From Candidatus Aminicenantota bacterium (lineage in GTDB: Bacteria; Acidobacteriota; Aminicenantia; UBA2199): a stretch of DNA of 64,000 nt. The notes below the pieces were generated by a model, which was given only the letters and a program-made list of their open reading frames with translations, made no database searches and had not been told where the DNA came from. Both the position numbers and the translations under genes were made by a program. Shown in pieces: positions 8,138-15,671 of the stretch; the first letter of the stretch is position 1; every line of letters begins with the position of its first letter. The stretch lies in the NCBI GenBank assembly GCA_016934745.1, contig JAFGSF010000006.1:1-64000 (forward strand), in the 5' to 3' direction.

Positions 8138-10533
8138 TTGCCCAGGAACTGCTCGCACATATTCAAAATCCCCAAGCTTTTATCGGGAGGGAGATCAATT
8201 CCTGCCGGGATGAATTCGACAAAAAAAACATCAATGTCTGCCTGGTTTTTCCAGATACTTACGCCATTGGCATGAGCCATTCCGGCATGAAAATCCTATA
8301 CCATTTGCTCAACAGCATGGATGGGGTTCACGCCGAAAGGGCATTTCTGCCCCAAGCGGAGAACCTGGCTGTTTTTAAGAAAAACGGAGTGGCGCTTTTC
8401 TCGCTGGAAAACAAAATCCCGCTCAAGGAATTCGACCTGCTCGGATTTTCACTTTCGAGCGAATTGAATTTTACCAACATGCTGCAAGTCCTTGACCTGG
8501 GCGGCCTGCCCTTGTTTTCTTCGCAGCGGCAAAAACACTTTCCACTGGTTGGAGCGGGCGGTATCGCGGTGTCCAATCCCGAACCACTGCGATCATTCAT
8601 TGATTTTTTCGCTTTCGGAGACGGGGAAGCTATTTTCCCGGATCTGATCGCCGTTTTAAAAAATGCCCGGAGGAGTCATGCGACTCGACGGACCGTGTTA
8701 AGGTCCCTGGCCGAGTTGGAAGGGGTTTATGTACCCAGCCTGTATCCCTTAAAAAAAGTCGGCCATTTCCTGGTTCCCGACCTTGGCGGCAAGCAAATCA
8801 GGAAGCGAATATGCCCGAGCCTGGACCGGCTGCCAGTGCATGCTGGAGAAATTGTGCCTATTTGCGAAGTGGTTTTCAATCGTTTGAATGTGGAAATTGC
8901 CCGTGGTTGCCCGCAAAACTGCCGTTTTTGTCAGGCCAAGTCATATTATGCTCCTTTTCGGGTCAAAAGCTTGAAATCGACCCTGGATTTTATCGGTCAC
9001 GCTCTGGCCCGGACCGGATATGAATCCTTTTCGCTGTCATCGTTGAGTTCCGGTGACTACCCTTATTTGCAGGAATTGTTGCGACAGATTCCCGCCCTCA
9101 TCCAGCCCGATATATCTTTTTCCATTCCATCCTTGCGGCCAGCGACCCTGAGCGCTGAATTGCTTTCCACCCTGGCCATGTTCCGTAAAACCGGCATTAC
9201 CATTGTTCCCGAAGCGGGCAGCGAACGCTTGCGGCGCAAGATCAACAAGAACGTCACGGACCAGGAGATTTTCCAAGCCCTTGATTTGGCCTGGCAGTAC
9301 CGTTGGCAAAAAATTAAAATGTACTTCATGCTCGGCTTGCCTGACGAAAACATGGATGATATTGAAGCCATCGTTTTGTTGCTCCAGAAAATCCTAGATA
9401 TGGCCAGGGCCCGCCGGGTTAGAACGACTATTCACGTCTCTTTTTCCGCTTTTGTACCCAAGCCCCATACTGCGCTGCAGTGGGCTGCCCGTGAAGATAT
9501 CGCTGTGCTGGAAGATAAAGTCGCGTATCTGAAAAGTCGACTGAAACGGCATAAAAATCTTTTCATGGATTTTCATTCTCTCCATCTTGGCATTATTGAA
9601 ACCATCCTGGCCCGCGGAGACGCCCGGGTCGGTGATCTTCTGCTCCGGGTTTTTAAAGCCGGGGAGGTCTTCACCGCCTGGGACGCCCATTTTCATTATT
9701 CGCTGTGGGACTCATGGATTCGTTCTGAGGCCGGAAACAATTTTCTGACCGCTCTTCCCCTGGATACGGTTTTTCCCTGGGATTTCATCCAATTGCATTA
9801 TACCAAGGAGTATCTGGCTGAAGAATTCAGGCGCAGCCAGGCGGCCCTGGAAACAGCCGCGTGTTCATCCCAGGATTGTGCGGCCTGTGCGGGATGTTTT
9901 TTCGGAAAAAGCGTATTGCCGGTTGACGAGCCTGTCTGTAGCCCCGTATTGCCTGCCCCCGTACCCACAGCCTACCGTCGCTTGCGAATCTTTTACCAAA
10001 AAAAAGCCGATTTGCGCTTTTTGTCGCACCTGTCCATGATGCAGTATATTGAAAGATTGCTGCGCAAATCTGGACTTCTATTTAAATACAGCGGCGGTTT
10101 TCATCCGCGCATCAAAATGGCGGCATTGCCGCCGCTGCCGGTTGGCGCGCAGGGTTTCGCCGAACTGGTCGAGGTCTTTGTGGCGGGCGAAATGGCTGAA
10201 GCCGATATCCTGGCATCTCTGAACCGTTGCCAGCGGGATCTGCACTTTGATCGGGCAAGTTTTGTCGTTGCTGACAAGGCATTGTACCGGGATTTGCAGT
10301 TTATTGAATTCAACTTTGTCTGGCCGGATCCCGGGCAAGCGCGGTCGGATTTACATGGCTATTTACTCCCCGGTGAAAGCCTGTTGCTGGGAGAAAAGAG
10401 CTTGCAGCTGAAAATCGATTACGCACGCCAGGGGCAGGAGCGCTTCGCACGAATTTACAAGCTTCTGGATCCTGAGCGAAAATGGACGGCCAACCTGAGC
10501 CGGACGACCGTGAGTTTTAAAGATGAAAATTGA
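8134..10533 (+). CDS. Radical SAM protein (B12-binding-like type) fused to DUF2344
   Basis: 799 residues. Residues about 30-230 resemble the degenerate cobalamin-binding-like region of TIGR03960 proteins; the radical SAM core follows with C259-x3-C263-x2-C266 (RGCPQNCRFC) that binds the 4Fe-4S cluster. A short Cys-rich linker (CSSQDCAACAGC, near 585) leads to a DUF2344/TIGR03936 domain (about 610-799; LRIFYQKKADLRFLSHLSMM, GFHPRIKMA). In many genomes the two halves are adjacent genes or fused; I do not know a proven reaction. The start overlaps the rodA stop (ATGA) and the end overlaps the RNA methyltransferase gene by 11 nt. Confidence 0.88.
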   Translation: MIAQELLAHIQNPQAFIGREINSCRDEFDKKNINVCLVFPDTYAIGMSHSGMKILYHLLNSMDGVHAERAFLPQAENLAVFKKNGVALFSLENKIPLKEFDLLGFSLSSELNFTNMLQVLDLGGLPLFSSQRQKHFPLVGAGGIAVSNPEPLRSFIDFFAFGDGEAIFPDLIAVLKNARRSHATRRTVLRSLAELEGVYVPSLYPLKKVGHFLVPDLGGKQIRKRICPSLDRLPVHAGEIVPICEVVFNRLNVEIARGCPQNCRFCQAKSYYAPFRVKSLKSTLDFIGHALARTGYESFSLSSLSSGDYPYLQELLRQIPALIQPDISFSIPSLRPATLSAELLSTLAMFRKTGITIVPEAGSERLRRKINKNVTDQEIFQALDLAWQYRWQKIKMYFMLGLPDENMDDIEAIVLLLQKILDMARARRVRTTIHVSFSAFVPKPHTALQWAAREDIAVLEDKVAYLKSRLKRHKNLFMDFHSLHLGIIETILARGDARVGDLLLRVFKAGEVFTAWDAHFHYSLWDSWIRSEAGNNFLTALPLDTVFPWDFIQLHYTKEYLAEEFRRSQAALETAACSSQDCAACAGCFFGKSVLPVDEPVCSPVLPAPVPTAYRRLRIFYQKKADLRFLSHLSMMQYIERLLRKSGLLFKYSGGFHPRIKMAALPPLPVGAQGFAELVEVFVAGEMAEADILASLNRCQRDLHFDRASFVVADKALYRDLQFIEFNFVWPDPGQARSDLHGYLLPGESLLLGEKSLQLKIDYARQGQERFARIYKLLDPERKWTANLSRTTVSFKDEN

Positions 10534-11278
10534 AATTTCTTCGCGGGCCAATGTCCGCCTGAAAGAATTGCTGGCGAAAAAAGAAAAATTGTTTTTATTT
10601 GAAGGCGAAAAACTGGTGATGGATATTCTGTCGCGCGACCTGGTGGTAAACCAGCTGATTTATAGTGCGGCCATGGAAAAGCGGCTGCCCAAAATTTCAG
10701 CCGCAGTTGACGAGCAATGGCGGGTCAGCCGCCCAGTGCTGAAAAAAATCTCGGATCTCAAAGATGTTCCGGAGATCATGGCCATTTTGGGAATTCCGCT
10801 TTCGGAGTTGGACTTCACGGACCGGAAAATTGTTTTTGGTTTTGATTCGCTTCAGGATCCGGCCAACTTGGGCGCGGTTTTCCGCTGCGCGGCGGCTTTT
10901 GGAATTTCGGCGCTGGCCTTGGCCGGCGCCAGTGTGCGCCCCAACAATCCCAAGGTGGTTCGTGCGGCGCAAACGGCCCTGGTCGATATTCCATTTCAGG
11001 TTTTTCCGGACCTGGAAGCCTTGACCGCCGAAGCTCAAGTCCAGGGCGCGCAGATTTATGTGACCGGGTCACATGCCGCTGGCAAGACCATGGCGATTGC
11101 AAATATGGAATTCCCATGTCTTTTGCTATTCGGAAATGAAGGCCGTGGACTCCCCGCGCCAATACTGCAGCGTTTTCCCCTGATTCGCCTGGACCAGGGC
11201 CAGAACATTGAATCACTCAATGTCGCCGTCAGTGCCTGCATCCTGATGCATGAAGTGAAAAGGGTGCACGGATTATGA
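10523..11278 (+). CDS. TrmH/SpoU-family RNA 2'-O-methyltransferase
   Basis: 251 residues. An N-terminal substrate-binding domain (REGEKLVMDIL-like; here FEGEKLVMDI near residue 27) is followed by the SPOUT catalytic domain with the three motifs: DPANLGAVFRCAAAFG (motif 1), LLFGNEGRGLP (motif 2) and LDQGQNIESLNVAVSA (motif 3), which form the trefoil knot binding SAM. The target is probably rRNA or tRNA ribose; the exact nucleotide cannot be told. Overlaps the preceding and following genes (11 and 4 nt). Confidence 0.9.
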   Translation: MKIEISSRANVRLKELLAKKEKLFLFEGEKLVMDILSRDLVVNQLIYSAAMEKRLPKISAAVDEQWRVSRPVLKKISDLKDVPEIMAILGIPLSELDFTDRKIVFGFDSLQDPANLGAVFRCAAAFGISALALAGASVRPNNPKVVRAAQTALVDIPFQVFPDLEALTAEAQVQGAQIYVTGSHAAGKTMAIANMEFPCLLLFGNEGRGLPAPILQRFPLIRLDQGQNIESLNVAVSACILMHEVKRVHGL

Positions 11279-11832
11279 AAAAAAAATTACTGCTGCACAT
11301 CTGTTGCGCTCCCTGTTCACTTTATGTCTGGCGGAAACTGCAAGCCGACTTTGAGTTGAGTGGCTTTTTTTTCAATCCCAATATCCAACCGCGGGCCGAA
11401 TATGAATTCCGACGCCAGGAATTGGAAAAAATCGCTGAAAAACTCGCCTGGCCGGTGCTATACGCGCCGTACGACCTGTACGGCTGGTTCAGCGTGGTCC
11501 GTGGCCTTGAAAAGGAAAAAGAACGCGGGGCACGTTGTCCGCTCTGCTTCAAGTTCAGGCTGGGAAAAGTTTTTCAATATGCCCGGGAACATGGCTTTGA
11601 CATGGTGGCCTCGACATTGTCGATCAGCCCGCAGAAAATAACGGCCCAGATCAATGAGCAGGGAAATGCTCTGGCCGAGAAATACGGCATCGTCTTTCTT
11701 GCCGAAAATTTTAAAAAAAAGGACGGTTTCCTCATCGGCCGCAAGGAAGGCCGGGCGCTGGGTGTCCGCTCCCAGAATTACTGCGGCTGCGTCTATTCCA
11801 AGCTGGAAAGAATGTTACGTTTGCGGCAATAA
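11275..11832 (+). CDS. queH: Epoxyqueuosine reductase QueH
   Basis: 185 residues. The pattern HICCAPCS near the N-terminus, YGWFSVVRGLEKEKERG, RCPLCFKFRL, LSISPQK and the final GVRSQNYCGCVYS is that of QueH (formerly DUF208), the enzyme that reduces epoxyqueuosine to queuosine in tRNA. The paired cysteines (CC, CPLC, CGC) are the expected metal/Fe-S ligands. The start overlaps the methyltransferase stop (ATGA), so it belongs to the same transcript. Confidence 0.92.
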   Translation: MKKKLLLHICCAPCSLYVWRKLQADFELSGFFFNPNIQPRAEYEFRRQELEKIAEKLAWPVLYAPYDLYGWFSVVRGLEKEKERGARCPLCFKFRLGKVFQYAREHGFDMVASTLSISPQKITAQINEQGNALAEKYGIVFLAENFKKKDGFLIGRKEGRALGVRSQNYCGCVYSKLERMLRLRQ

Positions 11833-11904
11833 CCGCGAATATCCAATTTCTGCGGCAGGAATTGGTTTGCAATTCCGGCGTTGATATGCTAAATTTAATT
11901 CCAG

Positions 11905-12627
11905 ATGAATAAAAAAGTACAGCTGATCGGAAAAATTATCGGATTTATTTTGATGTACTTCCTATTTTTTTTTCTTTCAGTTTATGCGACGGTCAGTCTC
12001 CTGGTTAAGGGCGATGAAATCAATGCCCCCGATCTGATCGGCAAGTCACTGAAAGAGGCCTACGCCATTGCCGCCCCCAAAGGCATCATCATTAAAAAAG
12101 TCATCGGTGATTTTGGTCCGGCTTACGTCCCCAATACCGTGGTCAACCAATTCCCGGCACCCAATTCCAGCGTCAAGGAAAGATCGGTATTGAAGATTTT
12201 CGTAGCTTCGGAAGTCGGGCAGACGGTCGTTCCCGAACTGACGGCCAAGAGCCGGAAGGGCTGTGATGTCCTGCTAAAAAACAGCAAGCTTAAAATAGGT
12301 CGTGTGGCTTTTATATCGAGCCGGAATGTGCCTCTGGATAATGTGATCGGCCAGTCCGTTCCTACCGGCAGCCGCGTGGCGGTCGGATCGGCCATTGATC
12401 TGCTGGTCTCCAAGGGCGCGGCCAGCCTTTCTTTTATCATGCCCGACCTGATCGGAAAACCAGCGAACAGGGTCCTGGTTTTTTTCGAAACCCGGGGATT
12501 AAAAATATCAAAAATTGAAGAAATCGATTATTTCGGATTGAAACCGGGAATTATCCTCAAGCAATTTCCGTCTCCCGGCTTTGAAATCAGCGCCAAGAAT
12601 TTAATCGGCATCCAGGTCAGCAAATGA
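11905..12627 (+). CDS. PASTA-domain protein, membrane-anchored
   Basis: 240 residues: one N-terminal membrane segment (about 8-32), then three PASTA repeats (about 38-105, 106-172, 173-240), each with the pattern of a buried APDLIGKSLKEA-type helix and a closing hydrophobic strand. No kinase domain is attached. PASTA domains bind muropeptides or mediate envelope protein contacts. It overlaps rpe by 4 nt (ATGA), so these genes are co-translated. Function beyond envelope location is not clear. Confidence 0.8.
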   Translation: MNKKVQLIGKIIGFILMYFLFFFLSVYATVSLLVKGDEINAPDLIGKSLKEAYAIAAPKGIIIKKVIGDFGPAYVPNTVVNQFPAPNSSVKERSVLKIFVASEVGQTVVPELTAKSRKGCDVLLKNSKLKIGRVAFISSRNVPLDNVIGQSVPTGSRVAVGSAIDLLVSKGAASLSFIMPDLIGKPANRVLVFFETRGLKISKIEEIDYFGLKPGIILKQFPSPGFEISAKNLIGIQVSK

Positions 12628-13289
12628 ATCCCATTTTCCCATCTATCCTATCCACCAATTTTTTCAACTTGCAGGCCAAGCTGGAGGTGTTTGAGAAAAG
12701 TCGCATTGATTTCATTCACCTGGATATCATGGATGGCCATTTCGTTGATAATATTTCTTTCGGACCATCCATGGCCAAGGCCATCAAAGGAAAATTTCAT
12801 TTCAGTCTGGATGTTCACCTGATGGTCAGCAACCCGGCCCGGATGGTCCCGCATTTCATCCAATCCGGAGCCGATTGGCTTTCCTTCCATGTGGAAACCG
12901 ATGATGATAGCAGCGATGTGATTGCGCAGATTAAGGAGAGCGGATGCCGGGCCGGCCTGGTGCTTAATCCCGACACTCCCTTGGAGCGGGTGCAGCCTTT
13001 TTTAAACGGGTTGGACTTTATTCTCATGATGAGTGTATTCCCGGGTTTCGGTGGGCAAAAATTTATTGCCGCCTCTCTGGAACGGGTGCGGCAAATGAAG
13101 AAGGAACTTCTTGTTCGGCAAAGCCCGTGTCTGCTGCAAGTGGACGGGGGTATTGCTCTGGAAAATATCTCTGGGCTCAAGGATGCCGGAGCCGACCTGT
13201 TTGTGATTGGAACGCAATTGTTCAACGCGGACAATATAGAAGAAAAAATCAGCCAATTTTTGAATCGGCTGTCATGGAGTCAAAGATGA
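12624..13289 (+). CDS. rpe: Ribulose-phosphate 3-epimerase
   Basis: 221 residues, normal for Rpe. The TIM-barrel motifs are present: PSILSTNF at the start (catalytic region), HLDIMDGHFV with metal-binding His and Asp, DVHLMV, SFHVE, VFPGFGGQKF and QVDGGI. It interconverts D-ribulose 5-phosphate and D-xylulose 5-phosphate in the pentose phosphate pathway. Start and stop overlap the PASTA and BamD genes by 4 nt each. Confidence 0.95.
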   Translation: MNPIFPSILSTNFFNLQAKLEVFEKSRIDFIHLDIMDGHFVDNISFGPSMAKAIKGKFHFSLDVHLMVSNPARMVPHFIQSGADWLSFHVETDDDSSDVIAQIKESGCRAGLVLNPDTPLERVQPFLNGLDFILMMSVFPGFGGQKFIAASLERVRQMKKELLVRQSPCLLQVDGGIALENISGLKDAGADLFVIGTQLFNADNIEEKISQFLNRLSWSQR

Positions 13290-14095
13290 AAAAATTATTT
13301 ATCCCGGCCTTGTTGGTGATGGTGTTTATTGCCAGCGGCTGCAGTTCAAAAAAGAAAGTCACTATTGATCCTTCCGACAAGGGTTCGGACAAAGTCATGT
13401 ATGAGAACGCCATGAAATACATCAGCAAGAATCCCGAGAATGCGCGCATTCTTTTCAAGGAAATCATGCAGCTTTATCCTGATTCCATTTACGCCGGCAA
13501 AGCCAAACTGGGCATCGGCGATTCGTATTTCCGGACAAACGATTCGGCTTCACTGGTCATGGCGGCCGCGGAGTACCAGGAATACGTCAATCTGTATCCC
13601 TATTCTCCCGATGCGGTGTATGCCAAGTATCAAGTCGGCATGTGTTATTTCAAGCAAATGAGAAAACCGGAGCGGGATCAAAGCAATACGTTTGCCGCCA
13701 TCAAGGCTTTTGAAGGACTGTTGCAACAGTATCCGAATACCAATGAGGCCGACGAAGCCAAGAAAAAAATCAATCAATGCCGCCAGAACCTGGCCAACCA
13801 CTATTTTCAGATCGGCTATTATAATTACACCATGAAAGCGTATCCCGGGGCCATTGCCCGTTTCAAGCAAATCATGGATGAATATCCTGATTTTTCGAAA
13901 AACGACAAGCTTTTTTTCTATACCGGCAAAACCTACCTGGCCATGCAGGACCTTGATTCCGCTTTGTCTTTTTTCCAGCGCCTAGTTGGCAACTATGCCA
14001 AATCCAAGTATGCCAAAAAGTCTCAGCCACTGATCAAAAAAATCAATCTTTTGCAAAAAGCCAAGCCCAAAACTTCCGAAGGTGCTGGAAAATAA
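13286..14095 (+). CDS. bamD: BamD-like outer membrane assembly lipoprotein
   Basis: 269 residues from ATG 13286, which overlaps the rpe stop (ATGA) and gives a clear lipoprotein signal: MKKLFIPALLVMVFIASGCS with Cys about residue 20. An in-frame start further upstream would bury this signal. The mature part is built of TPR-like helices (AKLGIGDSYF, AEYQEYVNLYPYSPDAVYAK, AIARFKQIMDEYPDFSKNDK) as in BamD/YfiO, which helps insert β-barrel proteins in the outer membrane. The last 14 bases overlap uvrC. Confidence 0.82.
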   Translation: MKKLFIPALLVMVFIASGCSSKKKVTIDPSDKGSDKVMYENAMKYISKNPENARILFKEIMQLYPDSIYAGKAKLGIGDSYFRTNDSASLVMAAAEYQEYVNLYPYSPDAVYAKYQVGMCYFKQMRKPERDQSNTFAAIKAFEGLLQQYPNTNEADEAKKKINQCRQNLANHYFQIGYYNYTMKAYPGAIARFKQIMDEYPDFSKNDKLFFYTGKTYLAMQDLDSALSFFQRLVGNYAKSKYAKKSQPLIKKINLLQKAKPKTSEGAGK

Positions 14096-15671
14096 GCAGG
14101 ACATTCCTGAAAGGCCGGGCATATATATATTTAAAACCGCTGCCGGGAAAATTTTGTATATCGGCAAGGCGATCAATTTAAAAAAACGTGTTTCCCAGTA
14201 TTTTCAGAAAAAAGACCAGCCATTGATACGCAACTTGTTGGGACGGGCGGCTATTCTGGACTTCATTGTCACCGATGACGAAGCCGATGCCTTGATGCTG
14301 GAAAGCGACCTGGTGCATGGCTACCAGCCTCCATTCAACATCCGGCTCAAGGATGACAAGAGTTTTCCCTCAATCGAGATCACACTCGGTGAAAGGTTTC
14401 CCGGCATTTATTTTTCCCGGCAGCCCCAGACCGACAGTTTTGTACTGGGGCCGCTGGTCAATGCCGGGAAAGCGAAAAGCCTCATCGATGCCGTCACCCG
14501 GTTTTTTCGCTTGCGCTCCTGCGCCAACACCCTTTTCAAAAAGGGGATTCCCTGCCTGTATTACCATATCGATCGCTGTTGGGCACCGTGTGCCGGAAAG
14601 ATCAAACCGGTACTTTACCAACAACAAGTAGGATTCGCCCTTGATTTTTTAAAAGGGCGAAAAGGAAAAATCAAGGCCAGGCTTGGCGTGCGTATGCGCC
14701 GCTTGGCCGCAAGTTTGAATTTCGAAGAGGCGCAAAAAATCAAGGAAGACCTGGAGCGGATGGAAAAATTTTCTTTGCGCACCTATATTTCGTCCCGAGC
14801 GCATGGAGATTTTGACGTGCTGGCCACTTGCCTTCTGGGCCGGGAAGCGTTTTTTATCCATTTTGCGGTTGCGGGTGGTCGGGTACGCCAAAGCGATTAT
14901 TTCAGACTGCAGACGGTCCATGACGATGAAGGCGAGGCTTTCAGGGAATTCATGATCGATTTTTATCGTCACCGGCCTGTTCCCGGCGAGATTATTGTCT
15001 CTCGGCTGCCGGTCCAGAGCGCCGGATTGGAAGGCCTTTTTTCTGCCCAGGCCGGCCGCCGGTTTACCATTCGCATCGCCCGACGGGGAAAAAAAAGACA
15101 GATAGTGGGCATGGCCTTGAAAAACCTGACCCTGTTCGTGCAAAAAAGCGATTATCGTTCACTGGCAGAAAGAATAAAAGACATGTTTCGCTTGCGCCAT
15201 CTCCCCTTTCATATCGAGGCGTTTGACATCTCCCACTTCGGAGAGAAAAATCGCGTGGGCGCCATGGTGGTGTTTCGTGACGGCAGATCGCAAAAACGGC
15301 TGTACCGCAGCTATATCATCCGCAGCGCCTCGGCCGGAGACACCGAAGCATTAAAGGAAGTGCTGTCCCGGCGTTTTCGCGATGAACCTTCGCCTCCCGA
15401 CTTGCTACTTATTGACGGCGGCCTGCCCCAATTGGCCGCGTCTCGCCAAGTCAAGAAAAAACTGGGATTGCGTTCGGACCTGCTGGCGCTGGCCAAGGGC
15501 GAAGAACGGATTTTCATGGAAGACGGGTCTTCCCTGGTTCTCGAGCCCGGTTCGTTGCCTCGGCACCTTTTTCAGAACATCCGCGACGAGGTGCACCGCC
15601 GGGCCATTACCCATCATCGCCGGCGCCGTGAAAAAATTCAAAGCGGAAGCGGTCGCAAGGAATTAGCTTAG
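14082..15671 (+). CDS. uvrC: Excinuclease ABC subunit C, C-terminally shortened
   Basis: 529 residues from GTG 14082. N-terminal GIY-YIG nuclease domain (GIYIF..ILYIGKAINLKKRV, residues about 13-90), UVR motif (about 200-235, LNFEEAQKIKEDLERM) and the UvrC RNase H-like nuclease domain (about 350-500; HIEAFDISHFGEKN, LLLIDGGLPQL) are intact. Full-length UvrC (about 600 residues) ends with a helix-hairpin-helix pair that binds DNA; here the protein stops right after EVHRRAITHHRRRREK plus an 11-residue tail, so this domain is missing. The stop overlaps by 9 nt a convergent gene from a GC-richer block, suggesting that an insertion removed the end. Activity may be reduced; some UvrC homologues do lack the domain. 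Confidence 0.88.
   Translation: MLENKQDIPERPGIYIFKTAAGKILYIGKAINLKKRVSQYFQKKDQPLIRNLLGRAAILDFIVTDDEADALMLESDLVHGYQPPFNIRLKDDKSFPSIEITLGERFPGIYFSRQPQTDSFVLGPLVNAGKAKSLIDAVTRFFRLRSCANTLFKKGIPCLYYHIDRCWAPCAGKIKPVLYQQQVGFALDFLKGRKGKIKARLGVRMRRLAASLNFEEAQKIKEDLERMEKFSLRTYISSRAHGDFDVLATCLLGREAFFIHFAVAGGRVRQSDYFRLQTVHDDEGEAFREFMIDFYRHRPVPGEIIVSRLPVQSAGLEGLFSAQAGRRFTIRIARRGKKRQIVGMALKNLTLFVQKSDYRSLAERIKDMFRLRHLPFHIEAFDISHFGEKNRVGAMVVFRDGRSQKRLYRSYIIRSASAGDTEALKEVLSRRFRDEPSPPDLLLIDGGLPQLAASRQVKKKLGLRSDLLALAKGEERIFMEDGSSLVLEPGSLPRHLFQNIRDEVHRRAITHHRRRREKIQSGSGRKELA

Noticed and set aside
13127..13285. Longer start for BamD
   Set aside because: It would bury the lipoprotein signal that begins at ATG 13286 and lies wholly inside rpe.
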